Shown in pieces: positions 11,976 to 23,994 of a stretch of DNA of 64,000 nt. Position numbers and translations under genes: made by a program. Under the pieces are notes generated by a model that did not search any database, was not told where the DNA came from, and saw only the letters and a list, made by a program, of their open reading frames with translations. The DNA comes from Pseudopyrenochaeta lycopersici (lineage: Eukaryota; Ascomycota; Dothideomycetes; Pleosporales; Pseudopyrenochaetaceae). Location of the stretch: NCBI GenBank assembly GCA_003313425.1, contig NHZP01000027.1:124001-188000 (forward strand), written 5' to 3'. Within the stretch, counting starts at the first letter, position 1. Each line of letters opens with the position of its first letter.

Positions 11976-13437
11976 ATGTTTATGCATGCCAAGCGAGGTA
12001 TATCGCGTACAAGAAGTGGTTGCTGGACCTGCAGGTTCCGAAGGAAGAAGTGCGATGAAGGGCGGCCACACTGCCGAAACTGTCAACTCCTTGGTCTTGC
12101 CTGTGAGGGGCATGGAGCCAGACTGAAATGGTCAGCCCCTGGAACGCCTGTTGAGGCCTGTGATCAGCAGAGTTGGTGTCGTGCGGAGGACAAAATTGGA
12201 TTGAGAGCTGAGAACAACGCTTCGTCAAAGCTGGCCGTCTCGGAACCCACTAGGACCGCACGTAACACAATTCTCTTGCGATATCTTAGTCAGGAGGTGT
12301 TCAACTCACTTTCAGAGTTTGAAAGGGAAGTTCTATACGACTGTAAGCTGTTCTATAAGGTCACAGGCTCCCACGATGCTGACAAGGGGATAGTTGCCAA
12401 CTGGGGTGCTGCCACGCTCTCCTCAATAACTATGCCCGAGCCTGCTGATCGATTCCAAGAGAATCTCAGCTACTGTGCAGAATCGAACCCGTTTCTCCTG
12501 AATAATGTGACATACCAGATTACGTTGGATCCCAAGCATGCTCAATATGTAGATGAGTACTATGGCCGGAGCATTACGCAATTTCGCAAAACACTCGCGG
12601 ATCCAGAATGCCTTCATGATGAATCGGTGCCGTTTGCTGGAGTATTGCTAAGCACCATAAGCGTAGGCAGATGATGATCTCTTCAGTAATAGTGATTCTA
12701 ACCTACAACAGATGCACCGCGCTATGCCTTGGACGATACATTTAAACGGTATCGCAGGTATATTCTTAAAAGAAGAAGTTTTTGATGCAGCATCTGAAGA
12801 TACAAAAGACCTTGTCGCTTTGATTGGTGTTCTAGATCTTCCTACCCATACGCTTGGACGCTAAAGCAAGCATATACATCTATGGCAGAGATACTGCCAA
12901 GAAGAGAGTGGAGTTGAAGAGGTGGCGGGGTTGCCTTGCAGCCTGCTCCATGTGTTTGCTTCAGCTTTCGAGCCCGATGCCGAAGATCGATTGCTGCAGT
13001 GGCCAGGAGAACCGGGTGATTCGACAAAACGCAAGATATGGGATGCAACGCACCATGCTGGAATCATCATGGTGAGAGGAGTTCGCCAAGACCAAGGACT
13101 TTCAGTCAATCATGATTCACATATTATCGCTTCATCGGTGTATCACATCATTTCCTTGCTTCAGGAACTGCAGCCAGAGATGGACAAGGACACACTGATT
13201 AGCTGGGATAGCTTGCTGTTTCCTTTGGTTGCAGCAGGATCTCAAACTGCACATCTGACGCCTAAGGGCCAGAGGTTCATCAAAGAGTACATAGTCACGC
13301 TCTCAGACGGCTCGCTGAGCAATCAACCATATTACCGTGCAATACTCATAGCTCTGGAGACATTGTGGTCGAGCGATGGATTAAAACCTCTCCAACAAGT
13401 GACTAGAGACTTAGGCCTTGAACTTGCCCTTTTCTGA
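11976..13437 (+). pseudogene. Zn2Cys6 transcription factor with Fungal_trans_2-type C-terminus, interrupted by one nonsense codon
   Basis: Exon 1 (11976-12662) starts with a complete Zn2Cys6 cluster: C16, C19, C26, C33, C36, C43 (GCWTCRFRRKKC then HCRNCQLLGLAC). A 49-bp intron (12663-12711; donor GTAGGC, CTAAC branch-like site, acceptor CAG) joins LLSTIS to MHRAMPWTIHLNG, a typical block of this regulator family. At 12862-12864 a TAA interrupts the frame between DLPTHTLGR and SKHIHLWQRYC. The same frame then runs on through VEEVAGLPCSLL to a stop at 13437. Without that stop the product would be about 470 aa, the usual size. The change is consistent with CAA-to-TAA. It may be a pseudogene, or a truncated 279-aa DNA-binding protein could still be made. 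The gene lies upstream of, and in the same orientation as, the FAD oxidase, so it is a candidate pathway-specific regulator. Confidence 0.8.
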
Positions 13438-14252
13438 GGATCATCAAGTTCGTCCTGAGGAAAAAGACCAACAGAAAAGGATGCAGGCGCGGGAAGCAAG
13501 TGAATCGACGCCCTAGAATAGTTAGGTCATGCCATGTCTTGGCACAGCCATGGTCAGATGGCATGCCACCACGCTTGGTCGGTTGCCTTTCGTGCTGGCG
13601 TAGCATGCAGGTGGTAGGGACGAGGCAAAGATTGTATAGCATTGACGATGCGAAAGATTCCGAATGAAGGGTTTATTGCCGAGACTGCGCCATCAGGAGA
13701 TGACATCCAGTGAATTGCAGGGAGAACAACGGATGGTCGGCCCAAAAGAGGGCAGCAGCACGTGTACCAATACCTTGTTGCATGTTCCATCCGCGCGAAC
13801 TCCTTCCTCTTTGCGACGCACTAGCCACAAATCTCGAAACACCGCCCTTCGCCCTTTCAACAACCAATTCTCCAAACTTTCTACATTCAAGGCTCTCCTT
13901 GTACCTTCAACTGAATGTAACCACTGTCGGCCGAAATTGCCTGGTGCAGTTAGTGGATTGTTCTGGGGAAATAGAAACATCATTCCACACAGGTGTTGAA
14001 ACAATGAAATTTCCATGTTTCCCTGCCATAGGTTCTACAGTTCTGCTAACGCCCCGTTGCATACGTATGCAGTTTCCTAAAGCCTGCCGCGAGATTCTGT
14101 TGGTTTGACTTCAGGGATGTGATAAGCACCACAATTTTGTCGTAGATATATAGTGCGGCTGTTGATTGATATAGGGCCCTAGTCTCAACGAAATCGTCCC
14201 CTCTCTAGCAACATCACTCAAATATCTCAAAAACTGAGCTCATTACTACATC
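13438..14252. promoter_or_regulatory. Intergenic region and likely promoter of the FAD-linked oxidase
   Basis: An 815-bp gap separates the regulator and the oxidase, which are in the same orientation. A TATA-like GATATATAG lies at about 14145-14153, roughly 100 bp before the ATG, followed by a C/T-rich stretch (CCCCTCTCTAGC) near 14199, as is common upstream of filamentous-fungal start codons. Open frames here overlap on both strands and show no domain. Confidence 0.4.
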
Positions 14253-15982
14253 ATGCGATCGTTTTACATCATCTTTCCCGTCATCGGGCGAAGTATTGCT
14301 GCTGCAGCAGTGCATGGCACTTGTCGGTGTGCTCCAACGGATAAGTGCTGGCCATCAGACCAGGACTGGGCTGCATTGAACCAGACAGTCGATGGGCGTC
14401 TCATCAAGACCGTGCCTCTCGGAGCCGTCTGCCACGATCCGATGTACAACGAGGCAGATTGCAAAAAGATCAGAGACGCGTGGGGTAACCTCGATACTCA
14501 CCTCAATTCTCCTGCCTCTGTCATGTCGCCGCACTTCGCATTTATGACAAACAACTCCTGTGACCCCTTCACGGCTAAGGAAGTGCCTTGCGGATTCGGT
14601 GCATATGCTCGATATACAATCAATGCGACACAGGACCAGCATATCGTTGCCGGCCTGAGATTTGCACGGGATCGAAACATCAGAATCACAGTCAAGAACA
14701 CGGGACATGAGTAAGTTACCCTCATATAGGAAATTATGCCTAATTCAAGCTATGCAGTTATCTAGGTAGATCCACTGGTGCTGGCGCCCTGGCGATTTGG
14801 ACGCATTATCTCAATAGTGGAGAGGTCATGAAAAGCTACCAAAGCTCGACATATACTGGACCTGCAATCAAGGTTGGAGCGGGAACTCAAGTTGAAGAGT
14901 TTTACATCCTCGCAAACAACTCTGGTCTCATGGCTGTTGGCGGAGAATGCGCTACAGTTGGTGTGGCCGGCGGATACACTTCCGGCGGTGGCCAATCCCC
15001 ATTAAGCAGCTTCGCTGGCCTGGCAGCAGACCAAACCCTTGAGTTCGAAGTCATTACTGCGGATGGTATCAAACGGAGAGCAACACCGGAGAAAGACCAA
15101 GACCTGTACTGGGCATTGAGTGGAGGAGGTCCTGGTTATGGGGTTGTTACAAGTGTCACTTATAAGGCATATCCCACTCTTCCTGTCTCTGGGAATGTTT
15201 TCTCATTCGAGAGAGGCAATTTGTCTTATGACAAGTTCTGGACAGCCATTGAGACATACCATGCCCTTATACCAACGTTTGCTAACTCCGGGGGATACGC
15301 GTTTACTTTTGTGGGCAACGAATCTTTCAGCATGTCACCGCTCTTCGTGATCAATCGAACGAAAGAGGAAGTCCAAGCACTTGTGCGACCGTTGGAGCAG
15401 AAAGTCAAGGCGCTCGGTATCCCATACGATTCCACCACAACGACTTATACGAACTACCACGACGCCTGGAAAGCACTCATAGGACAGTCTGAAGGCGCAA
15501 ACAGTGGAATTTCTGGTGGCAGATTGATACCCCGCGATACCATTCTCAACAATGCGAGTGAAACATCGAGGGTGTTGCGCAAAGTCACCGACCTAGGGGG
15601 CCAGATGCTGCAAATGACCATTGGCGCAACCATGGAAGTCGCCGGCAATCCCAACAATTCAGTGAACCCTGCCTGGCGCGATGCAGTCATGCTACTTTTT
15701 GTACCTGGTGGTGACGGATCCCTGAGCGAGCAGCAGAACATGATCACAAATATTACGGGCGCCATGGTCACTAAACTCACTCCCACCAGCGGTGCGTACA
15801 TGAACGAGGCAGATGTCAATGAGCCCAACTTTCAGGAGTCGTTTTATGGACACAACTACGAGCGTCTTTCGTCCATCAAACACAAGTACGATCCTGATGA
15901 CATCTTTTATGCTAAAACTGCTGTTGGAAGTGAGCACTGGAAGGTACAATCAGATGGCAAGTTGTGCAAGATTAGTGGATGA
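14253..15982 (+). CDS. Secreted FAD-linked oxidoreductase, berberine-bridge-enzyme family, 560 aa
   Basis: Two exons, 14253-14710 and 14758-15982. The 47-bp intron has donor GTAAGT and acceptor TGCAG; splicing restores TGHDYLGRSTGAGAL. Residues 1-20 are a plausible signal peptide. The FAD_binding_4 domain carries both covalent flavin attachment positions: His152 in NTGHDYLGRS, and Cys217 in GGECATVGVAGGYTSGGG. The C-terminal BBE domain is clear near the end (NFQESFYGHNYERLSSI, KYDPDDIFYAKTAVGSEHW). Members oxidise alcohols, carbohydrates or secondary-metabolite intermediates and pass electrons to O2; the substrate is unknown. The enzyme looks intact and probably acts outside the cell or in the secretory path. 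Its neighbours (Zn2Cys6 regulator, dioxygenase relic, ABC transporter) suggest a metabolite or detoxification locus. Confidence 0.92.
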
Positions 15983-16866
15983 ACTACCTAGTTTATGCAC
16001 AAAGGAGATTGGGAATTATATGTCTTTTGAATCTTGGTTCGTCTTTACTAGTAGATGATCCAGAATAAAGCTATTTCGGCTGTAACTATGATACATCCTC
16101 ATTGTGTGATCTGCCACACTTGTTCACCCACAGTGCTTGCAAGAAGTTGCAACACCATTTGTAATAAGGGTTCCTTCTACCTGGCCATTTGCTAGATTTG
16201 CCAAATATTCACTCACTGAAAATATGCTTGATGACATAGGTATCGACGGCAGTGAACCGACAGACCTTCATGCTAATTTTCATCGAGGAAGAAAGTATCA
16301 AAAATCCAGAATTGGCGTGTCACCTCTCCTGACGCTTGCTCCTGCACGACTCGCACGTTCAGCAACCCGTTCAGGTACGATACGTCGATATTGGGCCAGT
16401 GTGGACAGTGTGTATGCCTAACCGATGATTGGAGCTGTATACAGGATACTCTAATTCCTTATTATAGAGCATAGATGAATAGTTCTCTGGATGACGGAAG
16501 GGTTTGGTCAGTGCATAGAGCGAAATGAAAGCATTCCACGGGTCATAGCCGAACCCAGAGATGATCAGTGACTATGCTTGTGCTTGTTTATAGGATACTT
16601 TAGACTGCAATAATCATGTGTAGATTACGATTTGAGCTTTATCCAGTTGAAAAATATTATAAAAGAATCACAGCTTTGTTCAAATCGTTTCCGACTATGC
16701 TGGAAATGACCGAGGTTTCATTGGAAACCCCGTCTCCACCGCCGCACTGCCCATATACAGTACTTCAGCAACCTCATCCCATTGTGGCATGATATAATCG
16801 GAAACAGAATTAGATTCCAGATTGGTAGAGCAATGTTGCATCACACTATTCTACAATCACAACATT
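15983..16866. other. Intergenic region downstream of the FAD oxidase
   Basis: No domain-bearing frame was seen. An AATAAAG (16065-16071), about 85 bp after the stop codon, is a possible polyadenylation signal for the oxidase. Confidence 0.35.
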
Positions 16867-17181
16867 TCACGCTTTCGACGCCTTGTTATCGACACTGCCG
16901 GCTCCAGTATCTGATGGCTTCGCCTCTGGAATATATCCCTCCGCGCCGACATGCTCAATTCCGACTCTACGCACAACAAAGAACCCTAGGGGAAGCGCAA
17001 TACCCCACCAGGCTAGGATAAGGCGTGGTAGAATGATAGGCAAAACTTGAGACTTGGGCCTAATCATGTATTCTGCAAATCTTATATGATCTTGCAATTC
17101 TCCCGAGCCCGACAAAGATTTTCCATTGCGTGCTTCATGGCATTGTCCAGTCATCCCGGCTTTCGGCGCAACTCCGACCAT
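16867..17181 (-). CDS. Hypothetical 104-aa protein with one hydrophobic segment
   Basis: ATG-started frame without recognised family. Residues about 49-69 (LPIILPRLILAWWGIALPLG) could form a membrane segment followed by basic FFVVRRVG, so a single-pass protein or the terminal fragment of a multi-pass protein is possible. The balanced base use and a complete frame are the only support. It could equally be a chance frame or a gene remnant. Confidence 0.25.
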   Translation of the reverse strand: MVGVAPKAGMTGQCHEARNGKSLSGSGELQDHIRFAEYMIRPKSQVLPIILPRLILAWWGIALPLGFFVVRRVGIEHVGAEGYIPEAKPSDTGAGSVDNKASKA

Positions 17182-17634
17182 CGCACTTGCCTACACGTAT
17201 GATGAGAGTTCGGAGATACGAGCAGCAGCACATATAACTGTTCCCGGCCCAGTAATGTGCAGATAAACTTATGGGACGGGTGTGGAGTTCTTCACGTACG
17301 CGATCCACGCTTTGGTGCCGGCTCGCTTGGGCTAGACCTACCTAGCGCGGCGAAATGGGAAAGCTTGTGTGAAGTAAGTATCAAATGAACGAGGGACTAA
17401 GGAGCATCACATCATCGCGACCATGTATTGCGATCAGCCTCGCAACGAGGTTCCCGACTCCATCATCGCGCATGTTGCTGCAGATGACTGGCTGGTAGCA
17501 TTTCGATCGACTCGTGTTCAATGCACGTTTCGGAGTCTGTTTCCCGCCGTGGGGACGCTGTTAATAAATGATAAGGACATGTCGTCGTATCTTCAATGAT
17601 GTTGCATCAATTCATGCCTCCATATTAGATCATC
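17182..17634. other. Intergenic region upstream of the dioxygenase relic
   Basis: No gene seen. The interval presumably held the promoter of the TauD-type gene starting at 17635. Confidence 0.35.
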
Positions 17635-18545
17635 ATGGTGTCCGTCCTCCCATATTTCGACGAGCTCACCATCGATGGCCAACAACGAACTCGCGACTTT
17701 GGTTACTCCGATGATCATGCCTTTCCTCTGGCTTTGCGCACCACTTCAGACTGGAAGCCGAGCGTTGATGAAACGGTGACGCACATCGAGACGCTGAGCA
17801 AGTCTGGCGCTCTTCTCAATCTAGTGCGCGAACATGGCGGTGCACTTCTTGTTCGTGGTCTGCCCATCGCCAATGCAGAGGAGTATAGTCGCATCGCGCA
17901 TGCTTTCGGGTTTGCCGCTCACGAAGAAGTTGGAAGGCCACCGATCCGCACCGTTCTCGCAAAAAATGTGAAGACTGCAAACGAAGGCCCGCCCGAGCTA
18001 CCGATCTAGCCACATAACGAGTACGGCTGGCCAACGCATAATCCTTCTTGGCTCACGTTCTCGTGTCTTGAGGTCCCGGATATCGGTGGCGCGACACCGA
18101 TAATCTATAGTGTTGTGTTTGCCCACAAGTTGGAAAAGGAAGCACCCGAATTCTACAAGCAGTTGCTCGAAAAGGGCGTCCGGTATTTGTACAGGTATAA
18201 CAGGGAGCAGGTTGAATCAACGACGGGGGCTAGCATCTTTGCCGCATATGGGTAGCATGTAGAGCAAGGTGACGAAGAAGCAACGCTTCGAGCGAAAATT
18301 GAGTCGGAAGTGAAGCGACACAGCGAGCTGTTCGAATTGCATGAAGACGGAAGTTTGAGCGTTACCCACATTGTTCCCAGTGTGTCGGCAATGATCTTGC
18401 ACCATTCCAAAATCCTTGTGCTGATATTCTACAGTCATCCGAAAACACGTTCCCACAGGCTTAACGACCCGGTTTGGCAACCTCACATCTGCCTACGGTC
18501 GTTCCCGCCACCATGGTGCAACAGAGCCCAGTGTGGTTTTCAATC
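17635..18545 (+). pseudogene. TauD/TfdA-type Fe(II)/2-oxoglutarate dioxygenase pseudogene
   Basis: The frame opens with ATG and an N-terminus typical of fungal TauD-like proteins (GGALLVRGLPIANAEEYSRI). A TAG at 18007 precedes PHNEYGWPTHNPSWLTFSCL; this block carries the metal-binding His/acid pair in the NEYGW context. Then follows GGATPII. A second TAG at 18253 interrupts FAAYG/HVEQGDEEA. Beyond about 18390 the frame must shift (or an intron be removed) to read FGNLTSAYGRSRHHGATEP, a conserved block. The C-terminal Fe-binding His and 2-oxoglutarate Arg region is not found, so the 3' end is missing. Family function is oxidation of sulfonates or other small acids; the original substrate is unknown. 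Confidence 0.8.
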
Positions 18546-18601
18546 CTGTCAATCCTTATCAATCGATATTGACGATTGACTTGAATTGACCTGGAATTGA
18601 C

Positions 18602-18860
18602 CAAGAATTGATGAATGCTCTTGGCAATTCCGTCATTAAAGCGCCACCCCCTTTTTCAGACTTGCCAACAATCAATTCAATCTGCTCTCCAAAAGTCGCC
18701 GCTAACCCAATGGAGTAAGGTTTAAGCCTATATAGGGAATTATCTAACCTAAATTGGTAATCAATCAATTCAATCTTCACCTCGTAAGCCCCACTTAATT
18801 GATTGTTGGCAAGTCTGCCCTTTTTCATCACAGATATCACAACGCCAATTCTCGCTGTGG
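18602..18860. repeat. MITE-like sequence with a 21-bp perfect inverted repeat
   Basis: 18657-18677 and 18797-18817 are exact reverse complements (core CTTGCCAACAATCAATT), separated by 119 bp. Further AATTGA/TCAATT words occur on both sides. There is no coding capacity. The outer ends and a target duplication could not be fixed, so this is either a small hairpin element or the terminus of a larger element. Confidence 0.5.
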
Positions 18861-18879
18861 CTTATTGGCAGGGCAACTA

Positions 18880-20640
18880 TAGGAAAAATCATTTTAATTT
18901 CAAACCTAATTAAGCGTTTTAATGCTAGCTTTTTATACACTTAAGCATCTTAATTATTTTAGCTGATAGCTGCGCTCTATCCTATAAGATTGTACGACGA
19001 GCTCCTAAAAAGACTCGCTCTGCCTCGTTACTTATTACTAGGATTAAGAGGATATTAAGTGCTATTATTAATAGCCTTAGGAAGCGTGTTTTCTGCAGGT
19101 CTTATAGCTACTACTTAATAGCACTTATATTCCTAAGGTTGTAAGGCTCTTAATTATAATAGTTATTAAACTTATCTAGGCTGCGTAGCCTAGAGTAACC
19201 CTCTAGGTCTCATGCGATCTTACGGAATGCAAAGATTAGCTTTTAAGTCTCTTAATTCGCTTTAGGTTTATAAGATAGTATTAAAAGAAAGTGTGTGCTA
19301 TCCTAGTAGCCCCGCTAAAGCTTTCTAACTCTATTAATAGCCCTTTTTTACTAGGATACTTTCTACTTACTTTAAATATACTTCGTGCGGCGGTTTAGAT
19401 AAAGTATAATAGTAGCGGCATAAAGAAGGGAGTCATCTATCTTACTATACTACTTATTAAGAGTCTCCTAGCTATTATTAATCTAGGCACAGAGCTCCTT
19501 ATCGTCTTTAAATTCTTTAAGAGATAATTTAAGGTGCCTAATTAGTATATCTATAGTAAAGAGCATAAAGTTAATTATTACCTTATATCCTTAACAGTAC
19601 AGGGTTACCTTATAGAATAGCCTAAAAACATTTAGATAGTACAAATCCTTTGCTAGTCTATAAGGGAGAGGAAGTTATCCTTTAGGTTAGCCTAATAAGC
19701 TTTGTAGAACTTATTAATCTTACTTTTATACTTAAGTGTAACCTTAAATATATGTATCTAGCTGTTCTATCTCGTACAGTTATCTAGTAGAATTAACCTT
19801 CCTACTAAGATAATATAGGCCTAAGTGCGGCTACTTAACGCTTAAACAAAGATAATAATGTTATAAAGCTTACCTAGGGGACTTATAACTTAAAATAACT
19901 ACTATAAAGCTTTAGTAGCTCTAACTAGGCTATCTTGCGCTATAACCTCCTACTCTTTAAATAAGCCTAACTCCTTTACCTGCACGAAGTTATAGAAGAG
20001 GAATACCTATACAGCTAAATTAATTATATAGCTAATATAACGTATATAGTAGGTCTGTATATCCTAAGAGATATCTTATCCTTTAAGAGAGTTACTAATT
20101 ACAGAATAAAGAGTATTATTTAAGCTTATATTATAGCTAATAATAGATCTAATCTTTTAAAAGACGCTAAAATCTTTAAGGATTAGTTTAAGGGCCTTAA
20201 ATTACTCCTCTCTAGTATAACTAGGAAATATATAAAGACTAATAAGAAGCTTAGATACTTTATTATCGCCTTTTATAATAAAGTAGGCGCAGATTCTAAG
20301 TAGAAGGAGTCTGTTAGGAGATAACTACATATTAACTAAAAGATAGACCTTTAAAGTTAATAATTAAAGCTTCTTTTATATAGAATCTTTTAAATTTATA
20401 GAGTATTATAATCTTCTTTCTAATCTCTAAGTGCGCGCTTATAATACAGCTTTTAACCTCTAGGTTAAGGAGCTAGTAAAAAGTATAAAATTAGGGCCAT
20501 TCTATAATACGAAAGGCCAGATTCCGCGTAATAATTAACGTAGCTAGCGCCTTAGTAATAGCCTCCTTATTAAGTACCTTTTAAAAAACTTAAGTATCTA
20601 CCTTTTACGACGTTTACCCTAATAAAGCACCCTTTAAGTA
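18880..20640 (-). pseudogene. RIP-degraded hAT transposase relic
   Basis: On the minus strand near 18960-19065 the sequence reads ISNEAERVFLGARRTIL, a stop, then DRAQLSAKIIKMLKC. This is the C-terminal dimerisation block of hAT transposases (E.ERVFSgaRRtisWdRaqL). The stop (TAG) stands where Trp (TGG) is usual. The preceding 1.5 kb, up to about 20.6 kb, is equally TA-rich with the same stop pattern and probably holds the rest of the transposase, but I could not align individual blocks. It adjoins the 3' end of the NLR gene. Confidence 0.6.
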
Positions 20641-20647
20641 AAAGTAT

Positions 20648-23600
20648 TTAGAATCCATCTTGTGTGTTAGCATCGGCGCCATTGCTAAGTAGCAGCTCGA
20701 CAATCTAGTAATGGTCGTTGTATAATGCCGTACTCAGCGCCGTGCCGTACTCAGCGCCCTTGCTGAGCAGCAGCGCAACAATCCAGTAGTGGCCTTTCGC
20801 TGACGCTGCCTGCAATGCTATGCCGTACTCTCCACCTTAGGCGTTAACGTCGGCGCCCTTGCTAAGTAGTAGTTCAACAATCCCATCATGGGCTTCGTAA
20901 GATGCCGCCTGCAGCGCCGTGCCGTGCCATCCACCTTGGGCATTGATGTCAACACCCCTACTGAGCAGCAGCTTAATAATCCGATCGTGGCCTTGATATA
21001 ATGCCGCCTGCGGCGCTGTGCCGTACCGTCCACCTTGTGTGTTGATGTCGGCGCCTTGACTCAGCAGGTACTTTACCACGTTTACTAAGCCTCCATATGA
21101 TGCGTAATACAACGTAGAAGGCGGTTCCTCTACTTTATCGATTGGTCCATCGTCCCATTCATCGTCCCATTCATTGTCTAATGGCTTATCTGGGCGATAG
21201 AGGTTGTAGCAGTTTCTGTAGGAACTTCTGTGGTAGCAGAGGAACTCCTTGATGAAACCTTGCAGTGTTTCGTCTTTGCCTTCAGCCACTGCAGCGTGGC
21301 TCATCCAGTACCTTGCTGAATATTGTGCCAACGGAAAGATACCTCTAATCTTATGCCTTGGAAGGTCCTGGTATCAGTGCAACAAATATGCTAGGCAAAC
21401 CGTTGCAATTAATGCTTTGGAAGTGACCTCTTAGAAGTCTTGTCCTATATCCCCGGTAAGGCGGTTTAATGTCAGATATTCCTTAACCGAAAAATGCGCC
21501 AACTGAAGCTCCGCATCTTCTTTAGCGTACGAATGCTCCTTTGTGGGCACCACGACTACCAAGCTTAAGCAATATCGCGAGATCTCCTGTAGATCAGGCA
21601 TCCTATTTTTTGGATCAAAGTGCGGCTCCTTTCTAGGGTCTACTACTATTGCCTCAACAGCCTCCTTAATCCGCAGCGGCCGCTCAGAGAACACTAGGAA
21701 TTGCAGAATCCTTATTACCTTTTGTCTATATCTTGCAGGGATACCGTCTAGGATTCGGGAATACGTCCTATCTAATGTATCCAGTAGAGTTGCAAGCGTC
21801 TCCTTAAGCTCGGTATAATCGAGGCAAGTTGCTAGGGCATCAAGCTGGCATGTAACCCATCGAAACCTGTAAAATCTTAGTATATCTTTGTAGATAATAG
21901 ATCCTACAGTAAAGAAATATAAAACCTTACATCCCATCGGACTTCTCCATAAGTCGGATCTCAATCTCCTGTTGCACGTCTACCCGGGCTCGCCATCTCT
22001 TCAGGTCCTCGTTCTCTCTCACTCTCGTGCGAATGTAGGCGCGGATATCATTACTAATAAGATCACTCTGAATACGCACTATGTCGTCCTTATGAGCAAA
22101 CTCATTTATAGTAGATTTGATGTCCTGTTCTGGCCGACTCGTGACAAGAAGGTGGACATTCCTTTGCACTGGTTTTAGGAGTTCTCTTATCCACGATAGC
22201 AATCCTTCTGTCGGTGGGCTTTTCCTTGTATGGCATTCGTCAAGGGCATCTAGAACAACCCAGACTTCCTTAACGTGCTCTATCATTTGCAAGAGAACCT
22301 TGCAAAATGATTCACAGCTTGGCTGGCGATGTCCGGCTTCGCAATAGGAAAAGAGCGACTCCAATTGTTTCCGAGTATCTTCGCACTTATAGTAAAGCTG
22401 ACTAATAAGAGATCGGACCATGCTGTCAAGTATCTGCTTGCCTGTATCGATGAAGTCGAAGTAGAAGTAGAGTAGAGGTTGAGAGGGGAGGGTCCTCCTA
22501 AGATCTTTAATAATGGTTGAGCTGATAATCGTCTTCCCACATCCAGGAATTCCATAAAGCCATAAGAAAGAGTTTCTCTGCGTCCTCCATCTTGCGAATG
22601 TATCACTTCGTAAGAACCAAAGTCCTGTGCCTTCCTGGTGTTGCTGCAGCGCTTTGTTGTAATTCATCGATGGATCGGGTGGATGTAGCCACTTAATGAT
22701 TTCGCGTCGATGGCTGCTAAGAATCAGTTCATCAACACTATTTTTCGTCTCTTTTATACTATCAAGAACTGCATGTAGCATTAGCAACTTTGCTATCAGC
22801 TCGACTCGAAAATGGCTAACCCTGGCCTATTATGTCCTTCACCGGACGTTCTCTGTCAACCTCACTTGGTTGTATATATTCCAAAAGTTCCTTTGCGCAT
22901 GCTGCAGCTGTAGCTGCAGCGTGTTCCTGCCAATCCTTGTTCTTTTGTGAGTCGGCATAATCATAGATGCCTCGGATAACAATGCATGGAAAGTCGTTCA
23001 TCAGTCCTGCCGCCTCCATTTCGACGCACAGCACGTTCCCACCAAGACTTGCGTTGAGACTGTCGCGAACTTTGGCATCCTTGATAACTTGGTTACCGGA
23101 TGCTATTAGACCATAATGAACGCGTATATTCCTTGGCCTTCTCTGTTCTCCACCGATTGCGCTGCTCACTACGTTGCTCATCACTTGCTCGGCCTTGTAG
23201 TCTGTAGGAGCAAATGCCCACCGGCCCAAAAGGTAACCGAGTAGTGCCAGCATCTTCTCCCAGAGCATTAAGAATATGACTTGCCAACCGCTCCGACTAC
23301 GATAAGAATTGTTCGATATAAAGAAAGGATCTTTGAGAGAATCGGACTAGATATATTTGGGTACCAGGCTTGGCCAGTTCCTTTCCAGATCGTCCAGATA
23401 TTGGGGGATCTTAGATCCACCCATTTCATGGACAGTCTCCAATTTCGTCAATGCTGTCAGCATTGCGCTTGGCGGGTTGTTTAGCGCACCGGTTCTTTTG
23501 AAGTTGCCACCTTCTTCTGCCTTGCCAAGATCCCACTGGACCACCCCAGGATACTGGTCGACCGGAGTACTGACTACAACGTCGCCAAGTCTAACCTTAG

Positions 23601-23994
23601 GTGGAATACCGCCACCAATTCCAACCATGACGCCGAATTTAATGAACGGAAAAGTATTCGTCATCCGGGTCGCAACAGTCGCTGCTGGATTGTTACCGTA
23701 CTTGCCCTTCGGAAGACAGGTTATGACAACATTATGGTTGCGAACAGACCCCAAAGTATATGTGTTGTGGTCGTTTGGTGGGTTAAAGAGATCTGGATGT
23801 ATGTGGTCCAGCATGGCCATGGCCGCGGTCTGTTCCTTGGGTAGTGCGCAAATCCATCCCACGGTGTAGTCATTATGGGTGAATTTAGTCGAATGAGATA
23901 ACTTGTCTGCCTTCCTCGTCTTAGTCTCACTAGACATAGGTTCTTCGTTCCGAATCTTGCCCCTTCTCTCCGACACCTTTGAATCGTTTAACAT
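20648..23994 (-). pseudogene. NLR-type gene: PNP_UDP - NACHT - ankyrin repeats, broken by several stops
   Basis: Minus strand, N to C. A purine-nucleoside-phosphorylase-like domain (23.99-22.85 kb) has [55 protein letters not shown] and [15 protein letters not shown] NTPase (22.79-22.0 kb) has Walker A LYGIPGCGKT and Walker B VWVVLDALDECH. A winged-helix-like segment follows (WVTCQLDALATCL to HFSVKEYLT). Then come ankyrin repeats (21.15-20.65 kb; GADINTQGGRYGTAPQAAL). Likely introns are 22788-22842 (tentative) and 21867-21930 (donor GTAAGG, acceptor TTACAG). Stops interrupt the frame at 23347 (PKYI/SDSLKD), 21431 (GQDF/EVTSKA), near 21366-21368 (LLH/YQDLP), near 20834 (VNA/GG) and near 20722; nearly all fit CAA or CAG to TAA or TAG. 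Fungal NLRs with this architecture are candidate sensors in non-self recognition and cell death. Confidence 0.85.

Noticed and set aside
13554..14108. Overlapping frames of 78-132 codons on both strands before the FAD oxidase
   Set aside because: They overlap in four frames, show no domain, and lie where the oxidase promoter is expected.
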